A stretch of DNA of 64,000 nt from assembly GCA_039024895.1 (NCBI GenBank), contig JBCCPJ010000001.1, positions 310,001 through 374,000 on the forward strand. Reading direction: 5' to 3'. Positions 1 through 7,942 of the stretch are shown here, piece after piece. The notes beneath the pieces are model-generated. The model searched no databases. It was not told where the DNA came from and saw only the letters and a program-made list of their open reading frames with translations. How positions within the stretch are numbered: position 1 is the first letter of the stretch; each line of letters begins with the position of its first letter. Source of the stretch: JAJDOD01 sp039024895 (GTDB lineage: Bacteria; Pseudomonadota; Alphaproteobacteria; Rhodobacterales; Rhodobacteraceae). The position numbers and the translations under genes are program-made.

Positions 1-126
1 GCAGATCAACATGATCGCCCAGATGAGTTTGTTCGTGATTGTCGTTTGCGCGCCCAGAACGGAAAGGAGAGCCCACATATTGAGAGCGAGCGCTGCAAGA
101 ACCCAAAGTCCGAGATACTGTATCAT
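1..126 (-). CDS. PLDc_N-type small membrane protein, partial at window edge
   Basis: The first 42 codons of a leftward gene run off the left edge; the ATG is at 126-124 and the frame stays open to base 1. The peptide is a hydrophobic helix (about residues 4-25), a short polar stretch with Thr-Thr-Ile-Thr-Asn-Lys, then Leu-Ile-Trp opening a second hydrophobic helix. This pattern (helix, polar turn, Lys-x-x-Trp, helix) is that of the PLDc_N family (phospholipase D-nuclease N-terminal), small inner-membrane proteins of unknown function. No strong Shine-Dalgarno is visible. The family call is an inference from a fragment; it could be another small two-helix protein. Confidence 0.55.
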   Translation of the reverse strand, partial: MIQYLGLWVLAALALNMWALLSVLGAQTTITNKLIWAIMLIC

Positions 127-185
127 CGAACGTTAAGCCGTCTGTTCAGCCCGGCGAACAAGCAAGTGACGAGGGGCGCGGAACA

Positions 186-1190
186 TCAGCTTATCCGTGT
201 TTCATTCTGCAATCGCCAGGCCAGTTTATGTTGTTGAACGGCCTTTTTATAGTCATGGGCCTTTTCGAACAGGTCAGCAAGTTGGAGGGCGATGCGCTTT
301 CGTTCAAACGAATGGTTCAGCAATTTTGCCATCCGGGCAGCCTTCTCCAAATGGATGCGGGCCGCGTCCAGTTCACCGCGTTCGGTGTCCAGCAAGGCGG
401 AGTGTCGGTACAAGAAACACTGCACGCGTTGATCCCGCTCCTTTTGAGCGAGCTTCATGCCTTGCGCGATGCTTTCCGCAGCTTCGTCGATGCGCCCCAG
501 TTTGACGTCGCAGGAGCCGATCAATCCAAGAAGATAGGGCATAATCATTTGGTTGTTCTGGGACCGCGCCGTTTCCAAGGCGGTAACGCCGCGTATGCGC
601 GCGCCCTCCGCATCATTGTCAGCCAGCAGCCATGTTGCTGTGCAGAACTCAACGCCCGGGCTCGTGTCAGGGGTGGCTAGCTCTTGCGCGCGGCCGAGCG
701 TGATACCAGCGCGCGCGCGCTCCCCAGTATGACGCTGAACAATGGCACGGGTCAAAAGGAGCTCAACCATGGCGTCCCGCACATCCTCGTCCGTCGTGTC
801 GCGGAGCAGCCAAAAACCCCGATCCAATGCACAGTTGGAAAGATCAAAGCGGTTTCGGGCGAAATGGATGCTCCCGAGGATCGCGTATATGCGGGCGCGG
901 GGTTCGATGTTCTCTTTCTCTGGAAGGTAGCTTTCCGCGCTGAGGCAGTACCCCATAGCTTCATCAAGGGACCCGCGCGACTTTGCGTGCCAAGCTAACG
1001 TGCAGAGCGCAAGGCCATGTTGGGTGCGGCTGCGACGTCCGGTGCCCTTCAGCGCCGTGTTGCGCGCTGTTCTCGCAAAATCGACGCTTGCGTTTGGGTC
1101 TGACCATCGGCGCGACCAGGCCACCTTGTTGAGTAACGTCGGATCGCCACTTGGTTGCTCTGAAGTTACTCGCCGTGTCTGTTCTTCCAT
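186..1190 (-). CDS. TPR-repeat protein of unknown function
   Basis: A 334-residue soluble protein made almost wholly of paired amphipathic helices with TPR-like signatures (Gly, Ala and Leu spacing such as LGRIDEAAESIAQGMKLA and LDAARIHLEKAARMAK near the C-terminus). No catalytic domain, signal peptide or membrane segment is seen, so it is probably a protein-interaction scaffold. The frame can be extended to an ATG at 1244, but only the ATG at 1190 has a good ribosome site (AGGTGAAAGG just upstream), so that start is preferred. It is followed 59 bases later by the PLDc_N-type gene on the same strand. Function is not recognised. Confidence 0.7.
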   Translation of the reverse strand: MEEQTRRVTSEQPSGDPTLLNKVAWSRRWSDPNASVDFARTARNTALKGTGRRSRTQHGLALCTLAWHAKSRGSLDEAMGYCLSAESYLPEKENIEPRARIYAILGSIHFARNRFDLSNCALDRGFWLLRDTTDEDVRDAMVELLLTRAIVQRHTGERARAGITLGRAQELATPDTSPGVEFCTATWLLADNDAEGARIRGVTALETARSQNNQMIMPYLLGLIGSCDVKLGRIDEAAESIAQGMKLAQKERDQRVQCFLYRHSALLDTERGELDAARIHLEKAARMAKLLNHSFERKRIALQLADLFEKAHDYKKAVQQHKLAWRLQNETRIS

Positions 1191-1557
1191 GAACCTTTCA
1201 CCTGCTTTCCGCGTCGCACGCGAAGATACATCCTGAGTGCACATAACGCGCGAATTTTGCTGTCAATGGGGCCGCATCCCTCATTTCGGCCATGTCAATT
1301 TTTTCTTGCGTCCAAAAGCCTAACGGGCACGTGGGGAATTAGTCATGAATGATGTCAATAACATCGACTTCCCCCGCGGCGCAGCGCTGATCACGCATGC
1401 CTTTACGCAGGGCGGAAGTCTATCCTGCACAAACTGATTCCGTCCATAGCTTTAGGTCTGAATTCTGTGATGGCATCCGCGCGGGTGCTCGCTAGAACAC
1501 GATCAGAGATTAAATGTGATCGTTGGGCCCCGTGCCAACCGATATGGGATATCTGGG
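1191..1557. other. Intergenic region between TPR gene and aquaporin
   Basis: These 367 bases separate two divergent genes and so probably hold both promoters. I see no tRNA or strong terminator. One 30-codon frame on the plus strand (ATG 1345, TGA 1435-1437) has GGGGA eight bases ahead of its start, but nothing else supports it as a gene. The rest appears to be plain non-coding DNA. Confidence 0.4.
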
Positions 1558-2235
1558 ATGACAAATTACGACACTCGAAAACTCGCCGCCGAAGCGTTGG
1601 GCACCGGTTTCCTTGTGGCGACCGTCGTTGGCTCTGGGATCATGGCGCAACGGCTCACCGAGGATGTCGCTTTGCAACTTCTGGTCAATACGCTGCCTAC
1701 GGGCGCAATTCTGGTGGTGCTCATCACTGTGCTTGGCCCGGTGTCGGGCGCACATTTCAATCCCGCCGTCACCCTCGCCCTTCGCAGACAAGAAAAATTC
1801 TCCGCTTCCAGTACTTTTGCCTACATTTTGGTTCAAATCATCGGCGCTATCTTGGGTACTTGGGTGGCACATGCCATGTTCGGAGAGGCCATTTTTCAGG
1901 TTTCCCAAACCGTTCGAACCGGTGCGTCGCAATGGTTGGCCGAGATCGTCGCGACCTTCGGGCTGGTTTTTATCATAATCGCTGGTTTAAAGGCGCGTGC
2001 CGAGGCTGTTCCCTGGCTCGTGGGCCTTTATATCACGGCAGCCTACTGGTTTACGGCCTCAACCTCGTTTGCAAACCCGGCTGTCGCCATCGGACGCGCC
2101 TTCACCGATAGCTTTTCCGGAATTCGGCCCCTTGATCTGCCCGGTTTCATTCTGGCGGAGCTGATCGGCGCGGCTCTGGCCCTGTTTTTTGCAAATTGGC
2201 TGTATCGAAAGGTTGGATCCGATATCCAAAGCTGA
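1558..2235 (+). CDS. MIP-family aquaporin, AqpS-like (NPA-Val filter)
   Basis: A 225-residue six-helix channel of the inner membrane with both pore signatures: HFNPAVT (NPA at 68-70) and FANPAVAIGRA (NPA at 173-175). In water and glycerol channels the residue after the second NPA is normally the arginine of the aromatic/arginine filter; here it is Val176. From memory, Sinorhizobium meliloti AqpS, which carries arsenite and methylarsenicals, has Val in the same place, so the likely substrate is a larger neutral solute such as a metalloid hydroxide. No arsR, arsC or arsenite exporter gene lies nearby. A GTG at 1516 would add 14 residues, but the ATG at 1558 begins the conserved part and has GGGAT eight bases upstream. 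Confidence 0.85.
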   Translation: MTNYDTRKLAAEALGTGFLVATVVGSGIMAQRLTEDVALQLLVNTLPTGAILVVLITVLGPVSGAHFNPAVTLALRRQEKFSASSTFAYILVQIIGAILGTWVAHAMFGEAIFQVSQTVRTGASQWLAEIVATFGLVFIIIAGLKARAEAVPWLVGLYITAAYWFTASTSFANPAVAIGRAFTDSFSGIRPLDLPGFILAELIGAALALFFANWLYRKVGSDIQS

Positions 2236-2250
2236 GTATGTGACCCTGTA

Positions 2251-3012
2251 ATGATTTATGCAGTCGGCGACATCCACGGACACTTGGACAAACTGCAATC
2301 AGCGCATGCGTTGATTGCGGCTGATATGGTGGCGTGCGGTCGAAACGCGACCATTATTCATGTGGGTGACCTTTGCGATCGGGGCCCTGATACGAACAAG
2401 GTCTTGGACTATCTGATCGGCGGCATCGAAGCGGGCGAAGACTGGTTGGTCTTGAAAGGCAACCATGACCAGATGTTGCTGGACTTCGCTGAGGGCGGTG
2501 ATGGGACAAACCCAAAGCTCCGGGCCGGAATGACATGGCTGCATTCGATGCTGGGCGGTATGGCCACATTGGCCTCGTACGGTGCGAAGAAAAAGCCATT
2601 CGAAAGCAAGGCGGCCTTTGTGCGGCGCGCGCAAGGATGTGTGCCACAAGCCCATGTTGATTTCCTCAAGAACCTCCCGGTCTGGCTGCGGGCAGAGGGC
2701 ATGGTATTCGTTCACGCCGGTATACGCCCGGGCTTTCCGCTCGATGCACAGGACGAGGACGATCTCCTCTGGATTCGTGACGAGTTTCTTTGGCACGCAG
2801 GCGACCACGAAGCGCTTATTGTGCACGGGCACACGCCCGTCGACGAGCCGACCCATTACGGCAATCGGGTGAATGTGGATACCGGGGCGGGTTGGGGCAA
2901 CCCGCTGATCCCTGTTGTCTTCGATAACGGTGAGTGTTCCGCTCTGACGGACGCGGGCCGTATCCCACTCTCCGTGCCCAAACACTGGCCAAAATCGGTT
3001 CAAAACCTGTGA
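2251..3012 (+). CDS. PrpA-type serine/threonine protein phosphatase / metallophosphoesterase
   Basis: A 253-residue cytoplasmic calcineurin-fold phosphoesterase. All metal-binding motifs are present and in order: GDIHG (6-10), GDLCDRG (39-45), GNHD (70-73), FVHAG (153-157) and VHGHT (191-195). This set matches the bacterial PrpA/PrpB and lambda phosphatase group, which use a dinuclear Mn or Fe/Zn centre to hydrolyse phosphoserine, phosphothreonine or small phosphoesters. It starts 15 bases after the aquaporin stop, so the two may share a transcript. The physiological substrate cannot be told from sequence; diadenosine tetraphosphatase-like activity is an alternative. Confidence 0.9.
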   Translation: MIYAVGDIHGHLDKLQSAHALIAADMVACGRNATIIHVGDLCDRGPDTNKVLDYLIGGIEAGEDWLVLKGNHDQMLLDFAEGGDGTNPKLRAGMTWLHSMLGGMATLASYGAKKKPFESKAAFVRRAQGCVPQAHVDFLKNLPVWLRAEGMVFVHAGIRPGFPLDAQDEDDLLWIRDEFLWHAGDHEALIVHGHTPVDEPTHYGNRVNVDTGAGWGNPLIPVVFDNGECSALTDAGRIPLSVPKHWPKSVQNL

Positions 3013-3084
3013 TCGCCGGAGAGGGGTCGAATTCTATCGGCGGTTCAGATACCGATAGCGGCGCGTAGCTAGCAGGAGAGCACA

Positions 3085-3330
3085 ATGGCTCAACGTCTTC
3101 ATTTGGTTTTCGGGGGGGAACTTGTCGATCCGTCACAAAACGTCTTCCGCGACGTGGACGATATAGATATTGTCGGCATCTTTCCGAACTATGAAGCTGC
3201 GTACAACGCTTGGAAATCAGCGGCTCAGCGCACGGTAGATAACGCCCACATGCGGTACTTCATCGCGCATCTGCATCGCTTGCGAGATGAGGAGGCGGCC
3301 GCGTCTTCAACGGAGGAGTTGGGCAACTGA
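3085..3330 (+). CDS. DUF4170 domain protein
   Basis: An 81-residue acidic cytoplasmic protein with the DUF4170 pattern: an N-terminal hydrophobic strand with GGELVDP, a VGIFPNYEAAYNAWKSAAQ segment and a helical tail. It begins after a strong AGGAGAG ribosome site. In alphaproteobacteria this small gene commonly sits just before waaA, as here, so a role tied to Kdo or lipid A metabolism is inferred from position only. Its stop codon overlaps a possible CTG start of the next gene, suggesting translational coupling. Confidence 0.85.
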   Translation: MAQRLHLVFGGELVDPSQNVFRDVDDIDIVGIFPNYEAAYNAWKSAAQRTVDNAHMRYFIAHLHRLRDEEAAASSTEELGN

Positions 3331-3350
3331 ACGATAGCCCGCGCCCACGC

Positions 3351-4595
3351 TTGCGCTCCAGACTGGGGCGCGCTGTCGGTCGTATCCGACAAATCGCGTT
3401 CGGTCAAAGCATCGATGCTGATGGCGAAAGGCGCGACGAAGCGCTTGGCCAAGCGACGCTTCAGCGACCGTCTGGACTTTTGCTGTGGTTCCTGACCGAT
3501 ACGGCGCACTCTGCCAGTGCGGCACCGGCAGTGGCAAAGGCTCTAAGCGAAAGACTGGAAGAGCCGGTTCATGTTATTGTGACGGCACAGGATAACGCGC
3601 CGCTGGTCGCAGCCGTACAAAGCGAAGTGATGCAGCAACTTATGCCGGTGGACACCGAGGGCACTATTCAGCGGTTCCTCGACCATTGGCGCCCGGATTT
3701 TGGCATCGTGACCGGCGCGCTTTCGCGGCCAAATCTGCTTGCTGCTGCCCATAAGCGAAATGTACCGCTCTTTCACACGGCTGCACAACGCGGAGACACC
3801 TCGATTTCCGCGCGGCGCCAAGGCGCCACTTTGGCGCTTTTCACTAGGTGTTTTGCGGCCTCAGCCTCCGAAGCAAATAGCCTGCGCAGCCAACTCCGAG
3901 ACCAGAGTACACGGGTTGAGATCACAGGGCCCCTGTCAGACACCATCCACGCGCTTCCCTGCGACAGAGCCGAATGCGACCAACTCGCACTCCTCCTGGG
4001 CGGGCGACCGGTATGGCTGGCCGCCAACGTAACCACCGAAGAGGTGGAGATCGTGGAGGCGGCCCATCGCAAAGCCTTTCGGTCGGCCCATCGTCTGCTG
4101 TTGATCCTGGTGCCCCGAAGCGGTGAGGATGCAAACTCCATTTGTTTCAGCCTGGAAAGCCTTGGCTGGCGCATTGCACGCCGCAGCCAACAGGAAGAGC
4201 CAGACACGGATACCCAGATTTACATTGCGGACACGACGGATGAGCTTGGGCTTTGGTATCGCCTCGCGCCGACCAGTTTTATCGGTGGCAGCATGAGCCA
4301 AGACACCGAGCCAACCGATCCATTCGATGCAGCGTCCCTGGGTTCTGCGGTGTTACACGGGTCAACCCTTGGTATTAACCCGGCGCGTTTCGATGCACTG
4401 GAGCGAAATGGCGCAAGCGTCCAGGTTTCGACCGCAGATGAGCTTGCGGATGCCGTCGTTACGCTGTTGTCGCCAGACAAGGCCGCTTCGATGGCGCAAG
4501 CCGGGTGGACCGTGACGACCGAAAGCGCCCATGTGGTTGAACGTTTGGCAGAGGTGATGGAAGCCCACGTCCTTGAAGAAGAGGGCGCGCTCTGA
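3351..4595 (+). CDS. waaA: 3-deoxy-D-manno-octulosonic acid (Kdo) transferase
   Basis: A GT-B glycosyltransferase of about 414 residues that adds Kdo from CMP-Kdo to the lipid A precursor at the inner membrane. The protein diverges from E. coli WaaA but keeps the layout: an N-terminal Rossmann half (LLWFLTDTAHSASAAPAVAKAL), a middle GPLSDTI boundary, and a C-terminal half with FIGGSMS and a DPFDAASLGSAVLHG segment typical of the donor-site region. It lies between the DUF4170 gene and lpxK. The start is uncertain. The frame has no ATG near its beginning: TTG 3351 is the listed start, while CTG 3327 lies eight bases after GGAGGAG and overlaps the upstream TGA. Confidence 0.85.
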   Translation: MRSRLGRAVGRIRQIAFGQSIDADGERRDEALGQATLQRPSGLLLWFLTDTAHSASAAPAVAKALSERLEEPVHVIVTAQDNAPLVAAVQSEVMQQLMPVDTEGTIQRFLDHWRPDFGIVTGALSRPNLLAAAHKRNVPLFHTAAQRGDTSISARRQGATLALFTRCFAASASEANSLRSQLRDQSTRVEITGPLSDTIHALPCDRAECDQLALLLGGRPVWLAANVTTEEVEIVEAAHRKAFRSAHRLLLILVPRSGEDANSICFSLESLGWRIARRSQQEEPDTDTQIYIADTTDELGLWYRLAPTSFIGGSMSQDTEPTDPFDAASLGSAVLHGSTLGINPARFDALERNGASVQVSTADELADAVVTLLSPDKAASMAQAGWTVTTESAHVVERLAEVMEAHVLEEEGAL

Positions 4596-5581
4596 TGCGA
4601 CCCCCGGGGTTCTGGCAAAACCCGCCGGATAGTCCCGGATGGATCGCGCAGGCGCTGTCACCGCTCGGGCTCATCTACGCCGCTGGAACGAAGCGACGGG
4701 TGACACAAGCTCCGCGCTTCACGCCAAAGATACCTGTCGTTTCAGTCGGCAATCTGAACATTGGTGGCACGGGGAAGACCCCAACCGTCATCGCGCTAAC
4801 CGAAATGCTGAGCGGTCATGCCGTGCATATCGTGTCGCGCGGCTATGGCGGCGACGCCCCGGGTCCACTGCGGGTCGATCCGACATCGCACAATGCGCAA
4901 TTGGTGGGTGACGAACCCCTTCTGTTGGGGGCCTTTGCACCGACTTGGATTTCAAAGGACCGTGCCGCGGGTGTTGCCCTTGCGGAAGATGCGGGGGCGG
5001 AAATCGTCTTGTTGGATGACGGGCATCAGAACCCCTCCGTCCCGAAGGCGATGAGCCTGGTGGTTGTCGACGCCTCACTTGGCTTTGGCAACGGTCAGGT
5101 CCTTCCCGCCGGCCCTTTGCGCGAACCGGTCGACGCCGGGCTTGCGCGCGCGGATATTCTCGTGACAATCGGCGAAGCTGATGCGCAAGCTGTCTTCGAT
5201 CAGAGATGGGCAAATCAGATATCGACGCCTCGCCTTAAAGCGAGGCTTGAGCTTCTCGAAACCGGCATGGATTGGGTCGGTCAGAAGGTGCTTGCTTTCG
5301 CAGGCATCGGGCATCCTGAGAAATTCTTCCGCACGCTCCGCCAAACTGGCGCGGACCTTCTCCGAACAGAAGCCCTGGACGATCATCAGCCCCTTACGGA
5401 TGCGTTGATGAAACGGCTTGAATTTGAGGCCGCCGCCCTTGGCGCCCAGTTGGTTACAACGGAGAAGGATGCTGTCCGGCTCCCTAGGAGCTTCCAGCAA
5501 AAAGTCCTCGCGCTGCCCGTTAGACTGAGGTTAGAGCGGCAAGCCGACATGACTGACCGGCTTGCCGCTTTATTTCCTTAG
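4595..5581 (+). CDS. lpxK: Tetraacyldisaccharide 4'-kinase
   Basis: LpxK phosphorylates the 4' position of the tetraacyl disaccharide 1-phosphate to give lipid IVA, using ATP at the inner membrane. The 328-residue length fits the family. The P-loop GNLNIGGTGKT is at 52-62, followed by the family-typical SRGYGG, DDGHQN and VTTEKDAVRLP motifs. The start ATG overlaps the waaA stop (TGATG), so the two genes are coupled. The last codons form one arm of a strong transcription terminator, and the stop overlaps the end of the convergent DsbA-like gene by four bases. Confidence 0.97.
   Translation: MRPPGFWQNPPDSPGWIAQALSPLGLIYAAGTKRRVTQAPRFTPKIPVVSVGNLNIGGTGKTPTVIALTEMLSGHAVHIVSRGYGGDAPGPLRVDPTSHNAQLVGDEPLLLGAFAPTWISKDRAAGVALAEDAGAEIVLLDDGHQNPSVPKAMSLVVVDASLGFGNGQVLPAGPLREPVDAGLARADILVTIGEADAQAVFDQRWANQISTPRLKARLELLETGMDWVGQKVLAFAGIGHPEKFFRTLRQTGADLLRTEALDDHQPLTDALMKRLEFEAAALGAQLVTTEKDAVRLPRSFQQKVLALPVRLRLERQADMTDRLAALFP
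5536..5575 (+). terminator. Rho-independent terminator inside lpxK 3' end
   Basis: GCGGCAAGCCG (5536-5546) and CGGCTTGCCGC (5558-5568) form a perfect 11-bp stem with an 11-base loop, followed by TTTATTT. The whole stem lies within the last coding codons of lpxK and ends the DUF4170-waaA-lpxK transcript. On the opposite strand the stem is followed by few T residues, so it should work mainly rightward. Confidence 0.8.
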
Positions 5582-6246
5582 CTGTCGAGCTTGCTGTCGA
5601 TGATTTCCTTCATCGCATCATAGGCCATATTGCTGTATTTACGACCGTTTATGACAAATGAAGGTGTCGAGTTGATCCCGTCTTCTTCCGCGTTTTGCAA
5701 GTAATAGGCGTAGAGTGCCTGCGCCCGGTCACCATCGGAAAAACAAGCGTCAAGCTGGGCGTCAGTCAAACCGGCGGTTTTCCCAATCGTGCGGAGCTGA
5801 TCGACGATCTGCTGCGGATTGTTGGCCCTGGCCCACTCGCTTTGCCGCTCGTATATTAGATCAGCGATCCCAAAGAAGCGGTTTTCAGCCCCTTCGCCGC
5901 AGCGCGCAACAATGGCGGCCCACAAACCAGGCCGATCAAAGTAAACGTCGCGGTAGATGAAGTTGATCTTGCCGGTGTCGATATAGTCCGCCTTCAACTG
6001 TTTGAAGTTGTTGGCATGGAAGGACGCGCAGTGCGGACAGGTGAATGAGGCATATTCAATCACCGTGACTGCGGCGTCCGGGTTGCCAATCGACATGTCC
6101 TGGATCATCGAGGTGTCGACATCTGCGGCATCCTGCGCGAACGCGGCCCCAACCGGGTCCAGCATCGTCTGGTTATCGCTTGTGAAAACCCAGCCGCCAA
6201 TGGCCAAGCATGCGAGCGCAGCAATGATCGTAAGTTTGCGGGTCAT
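5578..6246 (-). CDS. DsbA-family periplasmic thiol-disulfide oxidoreductase
   Basis: A 222-residue secreted thioredoxin-fold protein. Residues 1-38 are a signal peptide ending in GAAFAQDA. The active site CPHC is at 70-73 in YASFTCPHCASFH, and the cis-proline loop TPSF precedes a VINGRKY turn, as in the DsbA/BdbD/Com1-like group. It probably introduces or handles disulfides in periplasmic proteins. It lies 15 bases downstream of the DciA-like gene on the same strand, so the two are likely cotranscribed. No DsbB partner lies nearby; DsbB-independent oxidation or isomerase activity cannot be excluded. Confidence 0.92.
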   Translation of the reverse strand: MTRKLTIIAALACLAIGGWVFTSDNQTMLDPVGAAFAQDAADVDTSMIQDMSIGNPDAAVTVIEYASFTCPHCASFHANNFKQLKADYIDTGKINFIYRDVYFDRPGLWAAIVARCGEGAENRFFGIADLIYERQSEWARANNPQQIVDQLRTIGKTAGLTDAQLDACFSDGDRAQALYAYYLQNAEEDGINSTPSFVINGRKYSNMAYDAMKEIIDSKLDS

Positions 6247-6261
6247 GAACTCTATGCTCCG

Positions 6262-6777
6262 TTATGGTTTCGCGGGCGATAAGACATTGGCGCCCAGTTT
6301 TTCGAGTGCCTGCCTGAGGCCAGTGTCGTGAATATCTGCGGCAGCGGCGCGGGCTTCCTTTGAGATCGGGGCCATTTGCGGGTGCTTGGCAGGAGATGTT
6401 TGGATAACAGCTTGTCCCGCAGCGAAACCGGTTGCTGCCGTCTGGGTAATCCGCACTTTCTGGACGGCCGCATATCCATAGCAGGCGTTGACGCGATCCC
6501 GAATCCGGTCCTTCTCCATCTCAAGCATCGGCGCGCGCGCACCTGTTGTGAGAACCGTCAACGTCGCCCCAAAGCCGCGCCCGTAGGAGATTTCCACCGG
6601 GCGTGCCACCTCCGCGATCTCCGGCCCGACGACTTCAATCCAATGGGTCAACAAGCGTGCGACAGCGAAACCACGGCTTTCACTCGCGGCCCTGATACGC
6701 GTCGCGGCAAGGGCACTGGCGCGCTCGAAACCGCGTTTGCGTCGTTTCGTCCCAGAGGATTTGGTCTTGTTCGACAC
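6262..6777 (-). CDS. DUF721 / DciA-like protein
   Basis: A 171-residue protein with the DUF721 domain at about residues 30-120: a helix with LLTHWIEVVGPEIAEVARPV followed by a strand-rich part (GFGATLTVLTTGARAPML) and a helix with Asn-Ala-Cys-Tyr-Gly. The N-terminus is strongly basic (KTKSSGTKRRKRG). DUF721 proteins include DciA, which helps load the replicative helicase DnaB in bacteria lacking DnaC. The alphaproteobacterial proteins have the domain at the N-terminal side and an Ala-rich tail, as here. The helicase role is inferred from the family. Confidence 0.8.
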   Translation of the reverse strand: MSNKTKSSGTKRRKRGFERASALAATRIRAASESRGFAVARLLTHWIEVVGPEIAEVARPVEISYGRGFGATLTVLTTGARAPMLEMEKDRIRDRVNACYGYAAVQKVRITQTAATGFAAGQAVIQTSPAKHPQMAPISKEARAAAADIHDTGLRQALEKLGANVLSPAKP

Positions 6778-6859
6778 CGGTTGCCTTTCTTTCGCTCACC
6801 GTCATCTTAAAGGTTGCCCCACGCGCTTCCCAGCCGAAACACCGTAGGAGACATAAATA

Positions 6860-7918
6860 TTGCGTGAAAGAGCGACATCAGCCGGTTTGTTGGAATGGTA
6901 TGATGTCCATGCGCGCACTCTGCCGTGGCGCATCAGCCCCGATGATCGGAAAAACGGCGTTTTGCCCGACCCTTATCGGGTCTGGCTGTCCGAAATAATG
7001 CTGCAACAGACGACAGTCGCGACTGTTAAGGCCTATTTTCTCAAGTTCACAAGCCTTTGGCCCACTGTCACGGCGCTTGCGGCGGCACCGGATGCGCAAG
7101 TCATGGGCGAGTGGGCCGGTCTTGGTTACTATGCTCGGGCACGCAACCTGCTGAAATGCGCGCGTGTCGTGGCACATGAGCACGGCGGGGTTTTCCCCGA
7201 TTCGCGGGAGGTGCTTCTGGAGCTTCCGGGCATCGGACCCTACACCGCCTCCGCCGTAGCCGCGATCGCCTTTGATCGCGCAGAAACCGTTGTGGACGGT
7301 AATGTGGAGCGGGTCATGGCGCGGGTGTTTATGGTCGAAACACCTTTGCCGAAAGCGAAGGCGGTACTCACAACACACGCGGCAACCCTGACACCAGCGG
7401 AACGTCCCGGCGATTACGCGCAAGCCGTGATGGACCTTGGCGCTACCATTTGCACCCCGCGCACCCCAGCCTGCGGTATTTGCCCCTGGGTCGCGGCCTG
7501 CAAAGCGCGGGCTGTCGGGGTCCAGGCAACACTACCTGCTAAAGAACCAAAGAAACCGAAACCCACCCGGTACGGCTTTGTCTATCTGGGTCAGCGTACC
7601 GATGGCGCCTGGTTACTGGAGACACGCCCTGACAACGGGCTTTTGGGCGGCATGCTGGGTTGGCCCGGCAGCGCCTGGGATGCGGCGCCAGTGGAAACAC
7701 CGCCGGTGGAGGCCGATTGGCACCCCGTTGCGGCTGAGGTGCGCCATACGTTCACACATTTCCACCTTCAGCTCGCAATCCGAGTTGCGCAGCTTGAGCA
7801 GGATTCCGCGCCACGGAATGGGCATTTTGTCCCAAAACGCGACTTTCGACCCAACAATCTGCCGACCGTGATGCGGAAAGCCTATGATCTTGCCGCTGCG
7901 TCGTTGGTTGATTCCTGA
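6860..7918 (+). CDS. mutY: Adenine DNA glycosylase
   Basis: MutY removes adenine mispaired with 8-oxoguanine. The 352-residue protein has the catalytic Glu46 in LSEIMLQQT, the helix-hairpin-helix ELPGIGPYTAS (121-131), the catalytic Asp147 in VVDGNVERV, and a 4Fe-4S cluster motif Cys198-x6-Cys205-x2-Cys208-x5-Cys214. The C-terminal Nudix-like domain, which reads 8-oxoG, contains RPDNGLLGGMLGWPG and HTFTHF. The start is TTG 6860, nine bases after TAGGAG; no in-frame ATG is close. It is divergent from the DciA-like gene. Confidence 0.97.
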   Translation: MRERATSAGLLEWYDVHARTLPWRISPDDRKNGVLPDPYRVWLSEIMLQQTTVATVKAYFLKFTSLWPTVTALAAAPDAQVMGEWAGLGYYARARNLLKCARVVAHEHGGVFPDSREVLLELPGIGPYTASAVAAIAFDRAETVVDGNVERVMARVFMVETPLPKAKAVLTTHAATLTPAERPGDYAQAVMDLGATICTPRTPACGICPWVAACKARAVGVQATLPAKEPKKPKPTRYGFVYLGQRTDGAWLLETRPDNGLLGGMLGWPGSAWDAAPVETPPVEADWHPVAAEVRHTFTHFHLQLAIRVAQLEQDSAPRNGHFVPKRDFRPNNLPTVMRKAYDLAAASLVDS

Positions 7919-7942
7919 ACGCAAAAGCCATTCACTCGTTAT

